From Chloroflexota bacterium (lineage in GTDB: Bacteria; Chloroflexota; Dehalococcoidia; Lucifugimonadales; Lucifugimonadaceae): a stretch of 64,000 nt of DNA. Positions 53,550-61,640 of the stretch are shown here, in pieces (position 1 is the first letter of the stretch; each line of letters opens with the position of its first letter). The notes beneath the pieces are model-generated. The model saw only the letters and a list, made by a program, of their open reading frames with translations. It did not search any database and was not told where the DNA came from. Made by a program: the position numbers and the translations under genes. The stretch is taken from contig JABMNN010000093.1 in NCBI GenBank assembly GCA_013204545.1, positions 1 through 64,000 on the forward strand, written 5' to 3'.

Positions 53550-54716
53550 ATGAAAATCACATCGATCGAAACTTACCCCGTTGGCGCTGGTTGGAAGAAC
53601 TGGCTTTTCGTTCGTGTGATGACGGACCAAGACGATCTCTACGGAGTCAGTGAAGCCACGATCAACGGGTTTATCAAGACCACTGAAACTGCAATCCATG
53701 AACTCTCCCATCTTGTAATAGGCAGGGATCCTCGCGATGTAAACGCGATCTCCCGAACAATCATCGAGACCGTCCAGGATGCCGGACACATTCACCGCCT
53801 TGCAATGTCCGCAGTCGAAGTGGCGTGCTGGGACATACTTGGAAAATCACTGGGTGTACCCATTTACCAGTTACTCGGCGGAAAACAGCGTGAATCAATT
53901 CTTGGATATGCGAACGGATGGTATCGTGCGGAACGAACTCCCGAAGCGTTCGTGGCCGCAGCCAACAAAGTCGTGGAGCTCGGATTCAAAGCGGTGAAGC
54001 TTGACCCCTTTGGAGTGTCGTTTGGGACCATTGACGAAGCAGACTTGCAACTCAGTTATGACATTCTTGCAGCGCTCCGTACACGATTTGAACCAGGCTT
54101 CAAAATCCTGATCGACGTTCACAGCCGATTTATCCCATCGGAATCTCTAAGGGTCGCCAGAGCTCTCGCACCACTTGACTTGTATTGGTGGGAGGAACCC
54201 ACAAAAGACGAACGTGAAGCTTTGACCAATGAAATCGCCTTGCAGAGTCCCATCAGAATTGCCACTGGAGAGCAATTCGACAAAATCGGCCAGTTCGAAA
54301 CCCTTGCTCAAGCTGGCGGGGTCAGCATCTGGCAGCCTGAACCGATGTCTCTGGGTGGAATCACCAACACCATCGCCGTAGCCAATATAGCGCGCGCAAA
54401 TAACGCCGTGATCGCTCCTCACCAGAGCGGAGGACCAGTAGCAACTGCGACCTGTTTACAACTAGCAGCGTGTGTTGAAAATTACATAATCCAAGAACAC
54501 TTCGATGCGACAAACGAAGCGTGGACTCGTGATTTAGTCACCTGGCATCCGGTGATCGATCAGTCGAACGGGCACTTGAGTTTTCCAACGGCGCCAGGGT
54601 TAGGAATCGATATAAATCTCGAAGCAATAAAAGAACATCCGTACGACTCGGACGCATTTTTTAATTTGCACGAAGAAGGCTGGGAACAACGGATCGGCTC
54701 ACGTGACAGCAAGTAG
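53550..54716 (+). CDS. Enolase-superfamily enzyme (mandelate racemase / dehydratase group)
   Basis: A 388-residue acid-sugar dehydratase-like enzyme. It begins MKITSIETYPVGAGWKNWLF. Metal ligands are in KILIDVHSRFIP (Asp), YWWEEPTKDE (Glu) and IATGEQFDKI (Glu), and the general-base His is in VIAPHQSGGPVA. The cap-domain loop ISRTIIETVQDAGHIHRLAM is typical. Second member of the superfamily in the island, about 13 kb from the first; the two are only moderately similar. It follows the E1 beta gene after 93 bases on the same strand. Confidence 0.92.
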   Translation: MKITSIETYPVGAGWKNWLFVRVMTDQDDLYGVSEATINGFIKTTETAIHELSHLVIGRDPRDVNAISRTIIETVQDAGHIHRLAMSAVEVACWDILGKSLGVPIYQLLGGKQRESILGYANGWYRAERTPEAFVAAANKVVELGFKAVKLDPFGVSFGTIDEADLQLSYDILAALRTRFEPGFKILIDVHSRFIPSESLRVARALAPLDLYWWEEPTKDEREALTNEIALQSPIRIATGEQFDKIGQFETLAQAGGVSIWQPEPMSLGGITNTIAVANIARANNAVIAPHQSGGPVATATCLQLAACVENYIIQEHFDATNEAWTRDLVTWHPVIDQSNGHLSFPTAPGLGIDINLEAIKEHPYDSDAFFNLHEEGWEQRIGSRDSK

Positions 54717-54757
54717 TACTCAAACCTGAGAAGGCGAGTTAGCGCGAGGCACGAGTT

Positions 54758-54812
54758 TGGTGGACCCTGTCAGGATCGAACCGACGGCCTGCGGATTAAA
54801 AGTCCGATGCTC
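54758..54812 (-). pseudogene. tRNA-Lys(UUU) 3' fragment with CCA (site H)
   Basis: The minus strand reads GAGCATCGGACTTTTAATCC then GCAGGCCGTCGGTTCGATCC and TGACAGGGTCCACCA. This gives the end of the D-stem, the anticodon arm with loop CTTTTAA (anticodon TTT), a T-arm GTCGG-TTCGATC-CTGAC, the 3' acceptor strand AGGGTCC, discriminator A and encoded CCA. The 5' acceptor strand is missing. This is the normal leftover of an element that integrated into the 3' half of a tRNA gene. Confidence 0.85.
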
Positions 54813-55023
54813 AACCCGCAAACGAATGTCTAATCTGACGAAACACATTTGTGCAAAAAACCACGTGAATAGATAATTTCGACCCAATTACTGCTGGCAC
54901 CCTCAACACCGTCTGGATCTAGACTCCAAGTACAAATCTGATCAACTCGACTGATTTTGGTGATTGTCGGACACGAAAAAACCTTGGGTTTCTCTAGGAT
55001 TTCCTCTAATTCAATGGCAATGT

Positions 55024-55070
55024 GAATGCCACGGATGGATTTGAACCGCCGAACAGAGGTTTTGCAGCGA
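55024..55070 (-). pseudogene. tRNA-Cys-like 3' fragment
   Basis: The minus strand reads CGCTGCAAAACCTCTG, then TTCGGCGGTTCAAATCCATC and CGTGGC. This could be an anticodon loop with GCA (Cys), a T-loop TTCAAAT and a 3' acceptor strand. Stem pairing is poor and the 5' half is absent. Weaker than the tRNA-Lys fragments. Confidence 0.45.
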
Positions 55071-55244
55071 TAATCCTATAGAACGCCAAAATCCGATTAA
55101 GTACGATTATGAGTTCAATCACAGGGTTTTGATTCCGTTGAAATTCGCCTAAATAGGTCAAAGTAAATCCGCGGTGGCTGTCAATTTTCAAACGTGTATC
55201 GCTGTGAAAAATGTGTGAGCAAAATACCCCAATCAGCATTTTGG

Positions 55245-56216
55245 TTATATACCTTGAATGACAAGATTTTTTGGCGTCGCACCATCAATTACCCTCTGCA
55301 TATTCTCGAAAGCAATTCCGACCCGGCGTGGGTAACTCTCATAGGTTTGCCCTGCCAGATGCGGTACCACCACCACGTTGTCGAGTTGGAGAAGTGGGTT
55401 GTTGGGCGGAGTAGGTTCTTGCTCGTATACATCCAGACCCGCTCCCCATATCCGATGTTCTCGCAATGCCTCCAATAACGCATCCTCCTGCACAACTGGA
55501 CCTCGGCATGTGTTGATCAGAATTGCCGACCGCTTCATCAGGGCAAGTTCGTTACCCCCGATAAGCCCGTTAGTCGAATCGTCCAACGGTATGTGCAATG
55601 TCACAATGTCAGACTCGGACAGTAGGTGGTCAAGATCGACCCGTCTTGCACCGAAGGCTTTCTCTGCTTCTGGCTTCGCTTCGATATCTGTGTAGATTAT
55701 TTCGGTATTGAAACCTTTCACCAGTCGAGCGGTAATAGATCCGATATTTCCGAGACCGACTATGCCGACCGTCTTGCCTTCAATCTCATATGTGTCGTGT
55801 CCTACCGCACGATCGACAATCCAGTTACCGTTCCTCAGAGCGCTATCTGTCCAAACCAGATGACGGTAGAGCGAGAGCATCAGGGTGAGAGCGAGTTCAG
55901 CCACTCCCTGCGAGTTTGTTCCGCTTGCGTTGGCGACAGCAATTCCGAGTTCGCCCGCGACCGATACAGGAACGTCGTCGGTTCCTGCGTGAAGAGACTG
56001 AACCAATCGTAGATTTTTTCCTGTACGGAGAATCTCAGGAGTGATCTTGCCGTAGAAAAACATTAAGAAATCAGCACCCGACACCTCAGCATGCAGTTCG
56101 TCGGTTGTCGTGGTCAGTGGATCGAGAATCACGACGTCCCATCCGGCCGGTGACAGCGATTCTACAATGCCATGTACTACCGACTCTCGTGGAACGTATG
56201 CAACTACTTTAGGCAA
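55245..56216 (-). CDS. D-2-hydroxyacid dehydrogenase
   Basis: A 323-residue NAD-dependent dehydrogenase. The motifs are GKTVGIVGLGNIGSITARLV (NAD), LINTCRGPVVQEDAL (catalytic Arg), DVYEQEPTPPNNPL (Glu) and VVVPHLAGQTYESY (His). The N-terminal VSGADFLMFFYGKITPEIL is related to the other two members in the window but not a close copy. It is the only gene of the 54.8-56.4 kb block bounded by tRNA-Lys fragments H and I. Substrate unknown. Confidence 0.9.
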   Translation of the reverse strand: MPKVVAYVPRESVVHGIVESLSPAGWDVVILDPLTTTTDELHAEVSGADFLMFFYGKITPEILRTGKNLRLVQSLHAGTDDVPVSVAGELGIAVANASGTNSQGVAELALTLMLSLYRHLVWTDSALRNGNWIVDRAVGHDTYEIEGKTVGIVGLGNIGSITARLVKGFNTEIIYTDIEAKPEAEKAFGARRVDLDHLLSESDIVTLHIPLDDSTNGLIGGNELALMKRSAILINTCRGPVVQEDALLEALREHRIWGAGLDVYEQEPTPPNNPLLQLDNVVVVPHLAGQTYESYPRRVGIAFENMQRVIDGATPKNLVIQGI

Positions 56217-56576
56217 ATCTATCTCCTGATATTCACAACTTTGGTCACACCGTAAAAAGTCTCTTTATACTACCGGCGCGATCGAAATGTAATGATCGAG
56301 ACAGACATGAGTGGGCGTTTCGGATCTGGGACTCGACAGTCTAGTGACCGGTAATCACGAATCTGACAGAAGCCACTCGAGTTGACGGGCACTGTGGGGA
56401 TCAAATTCATGACCGCCGAATTAAAAGTCCGATGTTCATTGATGTTATGGGTTAGACCTGCTGATTCGACAAAAACGACTGACACTCGTCGGGCATTTCA
56501 GGTGGAATAGTGACGAGATAATGCGCTTACAGACTTGCCGCCTCCGATACATTCCGTCTCAACAGCCAACAGAAAC
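56217..56576. other. Upstream region of the dehydrogenase with tRNA-Lys fragment
   Basis: 360 bases between the 2-hydroxyacid dehydrogenase start and the decayed recombinase. It holds tRNA-Lys fragment I and a TCTGACAGAA site at 56362. No further gene seen. Confidence 0.4.
56385..56453 (-). pseudogene. tRNA-Lys(UUU) fragment, nearly full length (site I)
   Basis: The minus strand reads CCCATAACATCAATGAACAT then CGGACTTTTAATTCGGCGGT and CATGAATTTGATCCCCAC. The anticodon loop CTTTTAA is intact. The 5' part CCCATAaCaTCA resembles the acceptor/D-arm start of a tRNA (CCCATAGCTCA). The T-arm is degenerate and the 3' end not recognisable. It lies between the recombinase pseudogene and the 2-hydroxyacid dehydrogenase. 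Confidence 0.7.
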
Positions 56577-57521
56577 CTATATTCGAATCCCAAACCCGAA
56601 TCGCCTGCTAGCTTTGAATCCCAGTTCCTGTGCAGTAGACGAAGCATATCGCTGGACCATTTCATTACTGCTCCACCCGGTAATCTTCATAAGGTCAGAT
56701 TCACTCCCGCCGTCAGCTAGCCAGTAGTGTGCGAAGACGTGTCGAAACGTGTGGAGATTGACGGTGCGCAAGCCCAGCTTGTTCAGCCCGACACTCCAGC
56801 ATTTGCCGAAGACCATCGTCCGTCTCGACCCTTTTTACCCAATCACAACCAGCGCAGGTCAGAGTGCGGGCTTTTCGCCCTTGCTCTAATATAGCGATCG
56901 AGCGCTTTGACCGTTCTTGGATCTAGCGGAACTTAACGATCACGTCCGCCCTTTCCGAGGACCCTTGCGACTCCGACGTCGAGGTCAAGGTCGTTTTCGA
57001 GTGGGTTGTCAGGGTCGAACCTAAGGTTCGCGATCTCTTGTCGCCGCGCTCCGGTCGTCACAAAAAAATCTGAGGATTGGTAAGATCACGCCGCTCCTCA
57101 AATCCTTTGCCTGTACAAACCTTGAGAAGAGAGGATATGTCTTCTGGTGCCAGTACACGGACTTGCTTCTCTGGAACCTTGGGGGACTTCATGTTCACCA
57201 TAAGGCTCGACTCTGTTGAGATTTCTCCATCTTCAATGGCCCATTTTAAAAATGCTCGCAACCCTCCGAATCGGTTGGCAGCGGTCGAAGGAGTCCACTT
57301 CTCAAGTTGGTCAGCGATATAGTGCTCAACGTGCCCCCGCTTGAGCTTTCCGAGATACACTGGCACCCTCGGTCTCGGACGAATTATGCGAGTTGCGTAC
57401 AGGCCTCTAGATAGGTCTTGATCGTCTTCGGACTCTTGTTAGAAGCGAGCAGATGTTGCTTAAAGCTGGTGATATTTATGGTGAGATCACCGGTAGTTTC
57501 GGTAGACTGTTTATGTGCCAT
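56577..57521 (-). pseudogene. Tyrosine recombinase (integrase), decayed
   Basis: From the ATG at 57521 the frame gives SFKQHLLASNKSPKTIKTYL (N-terminal core-binding start), then a TAA. A frameshift leads to VPVYLGKLKRGHVEHYIADQ and TPSTAANRFGGLRAFLKWAI. The catalytic half is spread over frames: VTTGARRQEIANLRFDPDNP with the first Arg, GVARVLGKGGRDR, another stop, then HTFRHVFAHYWLADGGSESD with His-x-x-Arg, and MVQRYASSTAQELG with the nucleophile Tyr. Several stops and frameshifts prove decay, but all catalytic residues can be placed. It is the only recombinase in the window and the likely agent that assembled the island. Confidence 0.9.
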
Positions 57522-57567
57522 ATAGACCTTCCGCGCGATAATTTTTTATGGATTTTCCAAAATTATC

Positions 57568-57616
57568 AGGTGTAAGAGCGCTAAGCGCACCTGCTGTTTG
57601 GTTTCAGCAGGTGTAA
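57568..57616. repeat. CAGGTGTAA repeats forming alternative hairpins before tRNA-Thr
   Basis: CAGGTGTAA occurs at 57568 and 57608; CACCTGCTG at 57588 can pair with either (perfect 9-bp stem with CAGCAGGTG at 57605, 6-bp stem with the first copy). The segment GCTGTTTGGTTTCAGCAGGT also resembles the anticodon arm of the tRNA-Thr 44 bases downstream. It may be a duplicated piece of that tRNA left by integration, or a regulatory structure upstream of the recombinase. Confidence 0.5.
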
Positions 57617-57633
57617 AAAAGAACCAAATCCAC

Positions 57634-57708
57634 GCCAACGTAGCTCAGTGGTAGAGCAGCTGTTTCGTAAACAGCAGGTCGGAAGTTCAATCCTTCTCGT
57701 TGGCTCCA
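57634..57708 (+). tRNA. tRNA-Thr(CGU)
   Basis: Complete cloverleaf: acceptor GCCAACG/CGTTGGC, D-arm GCTCAGTGGTAGAGC, anticodon arm GCTGT-TTCGTAA-ACAGC with anticodon CGT, T-arm with TTCAATC, discriminator T and encoded CCA (57706-57708). A strong terminator follows. It marks the right edge of the accessory island. Confidence 0.95.
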
Positions 57709-57722
57709 TCTCAACTCAAACT

Positions 57723-57758
57723 AAAAAGAACCCTCGACAATTTTCGAGGGTTCTTTTT
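57723..57758 (+). terminator. Terminator after tRNA-Thr
   Basis: AAGAACCCTCGA and TCGAGGGTTCTT form a 12-bp stem around a short loop, followed by TTTTT. The A-run on the left makes it usable from the minus strand as well, for the F420-type gene that ends at 57764. Confidence 0.9.
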
Positions 57759-57763
57759 ATGTC

Positions 57764-58213
57764 TTATTCGAATGTGTTACTTGATTGTTCGGCGATAAAG
57801 ACAGGAATTATACGATCTGTTTTATCTTGATAATCCTGATACGGAGGGTAGGCTGCCACGGCGAGATCCCAAAGTCGGTGTTTCTCGTCTGGGTCAGAAA
57901 TCTCTCGAACGCGCATAGAGAAAACCTCTGTTGCGTCGCGAATTTCGACATCAAGATCAGCTTTCAGATTGTGATACCAAACTGGGTGCTTCGGTGCCCC
58001 ACCCATTGACGCAACAAGAATGTAACTCTTACCGTCTACTGCCCTCATGAGCGGAGTTTTTCTAGTCGCACCTGTCTTTCGGCCTCGATGAGTCACTAAT
58101 ATCACTGGCATGCCGGAGTCCTTAAGGGTTGTACCTTTCGTGCCTTTGCTGCTTTCAATCAACTCGACTTGGTCAGCTACCCAAGCGGCCGGGCTAGGTA
58201 TGTATTCGCCCAT
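57764..58213 (-). CDS. F420-type deazaflavin-dependent nitroreductase-family protein
   Basis: A 149-residue split-barrel protein of the DDN family that binds deazaflavin F420. It starts MGEYIPSPAAWVADQVELIE and has GTTLKDSGMPVILVTHRGRK, TRKTPLMRAVDGKSYILVAS, MGGAPKHPVWYHNLKADLDV and the end TDRIIPVFIAEQ. An ATG nine residues upstream (58240) is possible, but MGEYxPSP is the family's usual start. Members reduce quinones, nitroaromatics or enones. Presence of such a protein fits Chloroflexota, where F420 is common. Confidence 0.88.
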   Translation of the reverse strand: MGEYIPSPAAWVADQVELIESSKGTKGTTLKDSGMPVILVTHRGRKTGATRKTPLMRAVDGKSYILVASMGGAPKHPVWYHNLKADLDVEIRDATEVFSMRVREISDPDEKHRLWDLAVAAYPPYQDYQDKTDRIIPVFIAEQSSNTFE

Positions 58214-58585
58214 GAGTGATTCCTGTTCCAATGGTTGCACTCCGTACTTGGCAGTCGAACATACAACGCTGCATGCTAGCCATCAACCTGTGTGTTAGTA
58301 ACTCGGTCAGTCGACCGGACTGCAACACGTTGGTGGAAAGAAACTCGAATATTCCCTAAACAAAAGCGGCCCCGCCAGCTTTGGATCGCCGACAGAGCCT
58401 GTGTCACCCAGTGAGTCCCCATTGGGTGACACTAATAACGATACAACCAAGTACGGCACAAGTGGGTATCTTAGTCGGCGAATACGCAACATAAGACTTC
58501 CAAATTGGATGACCTGTGAAACAATTTCTATTGTCCGATACGATTGGACAAGGCTTGTTGACCCGGATTATCAAAAGTACTTATT
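58214..58585. other. Intergenic region with a perfect inverted repeat
   Basis: 372 bases between two divergent genes. It contains GTGTCACCCA / TGGGTGACAC (58401-58410 and 58423-58432), a perfect 10-bp inverted repeat with a 12-base spacer, with no T-tract. This could be an operator for either gene. No gene seen. Confidence 0.4.
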
Positions 58586-59197
58586 TTGCCTCACGTGCCC
58601 CTAATCTCTCAGTACCTTTCACAGCGTTATCTGCTAGCCGCGCTGATATTTATCTCAACGCTACTCGTTGCCGCATGCAGCGGTGGTAGTGAACATAACT
58701 CAGTCGAATTCGACCCCGAAAGTTCGTTGATTGCGTCAATAAACATTTCTTCTCCGGCATTCGACAATGGTGCTGCAATACCGGTTGAATTTACTTGCGA
58801 CGGCGACAACACCTCACCTCCACTTCGCTGGTCGGACGTTCCTGATGGAACCCACTCGATCGCAATCGTTGTTGACGATCCCGATGTGCCTAGCGGAATA
58901 TTCCGTCATTGGTCCATATTCAATATCCCATCTGGTAGACGTTCGCTGACTGCCAATCAACCTACGTTTTTTGAGCTTAAAGACTCAACTCGTCAAACAT
59001 TGAATGATAATGGCAGCACGGGTTATAGCGGACCTTGCCCATCTCTGGGTCAAGAGCATGAGTACGTGTTCTTTATATATGCGTTGACAGAGCAACTTGA
59101 ACTCGAAGAGAATGCCTCACCACAGGCCGTATCAGCAGCACTAAGAGGTCGAGTTCTTGGTACCGGCTCGTTCTCAGGTATGTACGCTCGCCGTTAG
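58586..59197 (+). CDS. YbhB/YbcL-type PEBP lipoprotein
   Basis: Phosphatidylethanolamine-binding-protein fold, 203 residues. A signal segment LLAALIFISTLLVAAC with lipobox LVAAC marks a lipoprotein. The core has SPAFDNGAAIPVEFTCDGDN, TSPPLRWSDVP, VVDDPDVPSGIFRHWSIFNI and YSGPCPSLGQEHEYVFFIYA. Bacterial members have no firm biochemical role. The start is TTG at 58586. Confidence 0.88.
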   Translation: MPHVPLISQYLSQRYLLAALIFISTLLVAACSGGSEHNSVEFDPESSLIASINISSPAFDNGAAIPVEFTCDGDNTSPPLRWSDVPDGTHSIAIVVDDPDVPSGIFRHWSIFNIPSGRRSLTANQPTFFELKDSTRQTLNDNGSTGYSGPCPSLGQEHEYVFFIYALTEQLELEENASPQAVSAALRGRVLGTGSFSGMYARR

Positions 59198-59292
59198 TAC
59201 ATTTGAGGGTTTACCCCACCTTCAACACACCTACAGCACACCTAACATTGCGTTAGAAATTCCCGAACACGTATTTACTTGCGGAGCTGATA

Positions 59293-59745
59293 ATGTTGCG
59301 TCGTTTTCTACTCATAGCAGTTGCTTCATTCTCGATAATAGCGGTCGCGTGCTCTGTTGGCGGTGGTGAGATAAAGCCCGCAGATTCCTACGTTTCACTA
59401 TCGGCTGCACTCGAATCTGCCGGAATGAAAGTCGGAGAACAAGTTGAGAACAACTTCCTGTTTGCGGGTCTTTTCTCTGTCGCAGGAGTTGAATTGACCG
59501 CCAGTGGCCAAGCTATTCTTGCGTTCGAATTTGCTTCTCCAGAGGAGGCATCCGAACAGGCAGCACTCGTATCTCCTGATGGCTTTGGCATCGGACTCAA
59601 ATACATCAACTGGATTAACACCCCTCAGTTCTTCCTGAACGGTCGTATGATCGTTGTGTACGATGGCTCTCAGTCGTTGGTCACGGACACACTCACCGCA
59701 GCGATGGGTGAGCAGTTTGCTGGTGAAGCACCTGGTGGAGCGTAG
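59293..59745 (+). CDS. Hypothetical lipoprotein, 150 aa
   Basis: The signal peptide MLRRFLLIAVASFSIIAVAC ends in lipobox AVAC. The mature part is acidic and probably a single alpha/beta domain (LSAALESAGMKVGEQVENNF; ILAFEFASPEEASEQAALVS; MIVVYDGSQSLVTDTLTAAM). No family recognised. It follows the PEBP lipoprotein after 95 bases on the same strand; both may be one operon of surface proteins. Confidence 0.75.
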   Translation: MLRRFLLIAVASFSIIAVACSVGGGEIKPADSYVSLSAALESAGMKVGEQVENNFLFAGLFSVAGVELTASGQAILAFEFASPEEASEQAALVSPDGFGIGLKYINWINTPQFFLNGRMIVVYDGSQSLVTDTLTAAMGEQFAGEAPGGA

Positions 59746-59812
59746 TCCAGTTGGTCTGGTAACCAGTTAGTCTTGTTTGAATAAATTCGCAACTATCTGA
59801 CCATATCTCAAC

Positions 59813-60619
59813 TTGCTTCGAAACTCGTTTGTACATATCCAAGGATTCACCATCGATGACGAGGAGGATCTGTGGGCGAACGGGGTAAGGGATTGGGACG
59901 ATGCTCTTGCCTCGGACCAGTTGAACGCTGAGCAGCGTCAATCACTTGAGATATCTTTAGCTGCCCTTGCGGCTCGTGATGCTGTGTACTTCAGTGAGCA
60001 GTATCGAGCCGGGTCGAGATGGCGTTTGCTTCCTGATTTTGACGACGAAACTGCCTTTCTCGACATCGAGACAACCGGGCTAGGAGGTGATTCGTATCTC
60101 ACAATGTGTGGCATACTTGATTCTTCCGGATTCAAGGCCTATATCAGGGGCGACAACCTCGATCAGCTAGTTAATGACTTAGATCAATACAAACTGGTCG
60201 TCACGTTCAATGGAATATCGTTTGATGTTCCGTGGCTCAGGAGAGAGCTTGGTCCACTTTTAAACAACGCGGCCCATGTCGATCTGATGCACGTATTTCG
60301 AGGTCTTGGACTCCGCGGAGGTCTCAAAAAAATCGAGAAAACTGTGGGTCTTGACCGTGGTGGTGATCTGTCGATGCTCACGGGCAGGGATGCAGTCGTG
60401 TTGTGGAATTTGGCTCAGGACGGTGAACCAAACGCGTTGGAGACATTAATCCGATACAACGCTGAAGACGTTTCATCGTTGCCACGGCTAGCAGAGTACG
60501 CCTATGGTCAGAACTCAGTTGGAACACCAATGGCGGTCCCCGGATATTTTTCCACTGCTCGGTTCGATACCTCGACTTTGCCTTACGATTCTTCGTTAGT
60601 CCAATACCTGTGCAGATGA
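59813..60619 (+). CDS. YprB-type ribonuclease-H-like domain protein
   Basis: A 268-residue exonuclease-fold protein (RNase_H_2, YprB family). The DEDD-type motifs are AFLDIETTGLGGDSYLTMCG (Asp-Glu), LVVTFNGISFDVPWLRRELG (Asp) and IRYNAEDVSSLPRLAEYAYG (Asp). It lacks the TPR part found in some relatives. The start is TTG at 59813. The substrate is unknown; Bacillus relatives are uncharacterised. It precedes the PAC2 gene. Confidence 0.85.
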   Translation: MLRNSFVHIQGFTIDDEEDLWANGVRDWDDALASDQLNAEQRQSLEISLAALAARDAVYFSEQYRAGSRWRLLPDFDDETAFLDIETTGLGGDSYLTMCGILDSSGFKAYIRGDNLDQLVNDLDQYKLVVTFNGISFDVPWLRRELGPLLNNAAHVDLMHVFRGLGLRGGLKKIEKTVGLDRGGDLSMLTGRDAVVLWNLAQDGEPNALETLIRYNAEDVSSLPRLAEYAYGQNSVGTPMAVPGYFSTARFDTSTLPYDSSLVQYLCR

Positions 60620-60710
60620 TGCGGTAATTGGGTGCTAGACTTGCTGCTTCGTTCTCATAAACCCGCGTACACGCGGACTAACCGGTCACTCCAATATCCC
60701 CGCGTACCGT

Positions 60711-61640
60711 TTGGGTACAAAGGAACAACTGGCGAGAGTATTGTCGGCACTTCTGTACACCGAACACCCAATTCTGAGTAATACAGTTTTTCTAGCAGCT
60801 TGGGGCGGATGGCCAGATGCCGCCGAATCTGCCACTCGATCTCTTCGCGAGCTTGTGCGCCAACTGTCGGCTACACTTTTCGTATCGATCGACCCGGAAG
60901 ATTTCTTCGATTTTGCTGAACAAAGGCCCATGATTTCCAATGAGTCTAGCGGATCTCGAAAACTTACTTGGCCTAAGAACGAGTTCTACTACTGGAAGGC
61001 CGATGATGGCGGTCGTGATCTGCTTATATTCATCGGCGTCGAGCCTAACTTGAAATGGCGAACATACACCGACCTTATTCACAAAATTGCAAGTGAAAGC
61101 GACACTAGGCTCCTAGTGACTGTCGGCGCACTTCTTGATTCGGTACCTCACACAAGATCACCACGTGTAACAGGCTCCTCAGTAAATACCGATCTAGGTC
61201 CAGGATTTGAACACATCAGGTATGCAGTACCAAACTACGAAGGGCCCTCTGGGCTTACCTCCGTTCTCGTAGACCGACTTGGTCAGGACAATATTCCATC
61301 GGCCAGCATCTGGGGACACTCCCCTCATTATTTGCAGGTGGCACAGAATCCAACACTCACTCACGCTATTCTCTCAGAACTGCAACAGTTCATTGCAGCC
61401 CCTATTGATCTAAGTAAACTAGCTAAGGAAGCCGAAGAATTCGATGAAAATTTGGTTAGGGCGCTGTCTGATCAGCAGGAAATTGAAGGCTATGTGAAGC
61501 GACTTGAGGAACGATACGACTCCGAAGAGGAGTATCGGCAAAGCCCTGAACCAGCTGCGCTAGTCCAAGAACTTGAAGATTTTTTACGCCAGCAGCGCGG
61601 TTCTGATGAAACTGCTGAAGACGGGGACAACGACGATTGA
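60711..61640 (+). CDS. PAC2-family protein
   Basis: A 309-residue protein of the PAC2 (proteasome assembly chaperone 2-like) family. It has VFLAAWGGWPDAAESATRSL, DLLIFIGVEPNLKWRTYTDL, VTVGALLDSVPHTRSPRVTG and SASIWGHSPHYLQVAQNP. The C-terminal part is a coiled, very acidic helix (RLEERYDSEEEYRQSPEP...DETAEDGDNDD). Its bacterial function is unknown; in Actinobacteria and Chloroflexota such proteins are common. Its TGA overlaps the TTG start of the next gene (61637), so translation is coupled. Start: TTG at 60711. Confidence 0.88.
   Translation: MGTKEQLARVLSALLYTEHPILSNTVFLAAWGGWPDAAESATRSLRELVRQLSATLFVSIDPEDFFDFAEQRPMISNESSGSRKLTWPKNEFYYWKADDGGRDLLIFIGVEPNLKWRTYTDLIHKIASESDTRLLVTVGALLDSVPHTRSPRVTGSSVNTDLGPGFEHIRYAVPNYEGPSGLTSVLVDRLGQDNIPSASIWGHSPHYLQVAQNPTLTHAILSELQQFIAAPIDLSKLAKEAEEFDENLVRALSDQQEIEGYVKRLEERYDSEEEYRQSPEPAALVQELEDFLRQQRGSDETAEDGDNDD

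Larger units (their letters stand above)
54717..55244. other. Non-coding stretch holding tRNA fragments
   Basis: 528 bases between the enolase-superfamily gene and the 2-hydroxyacid dehydrogenase. It contains the best-preserved tRNA-Lys fragment (54758-54812) and a tRNA-Cys-like fragment (55024-55070). The rest shows no gene. Confidence 0.5.
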
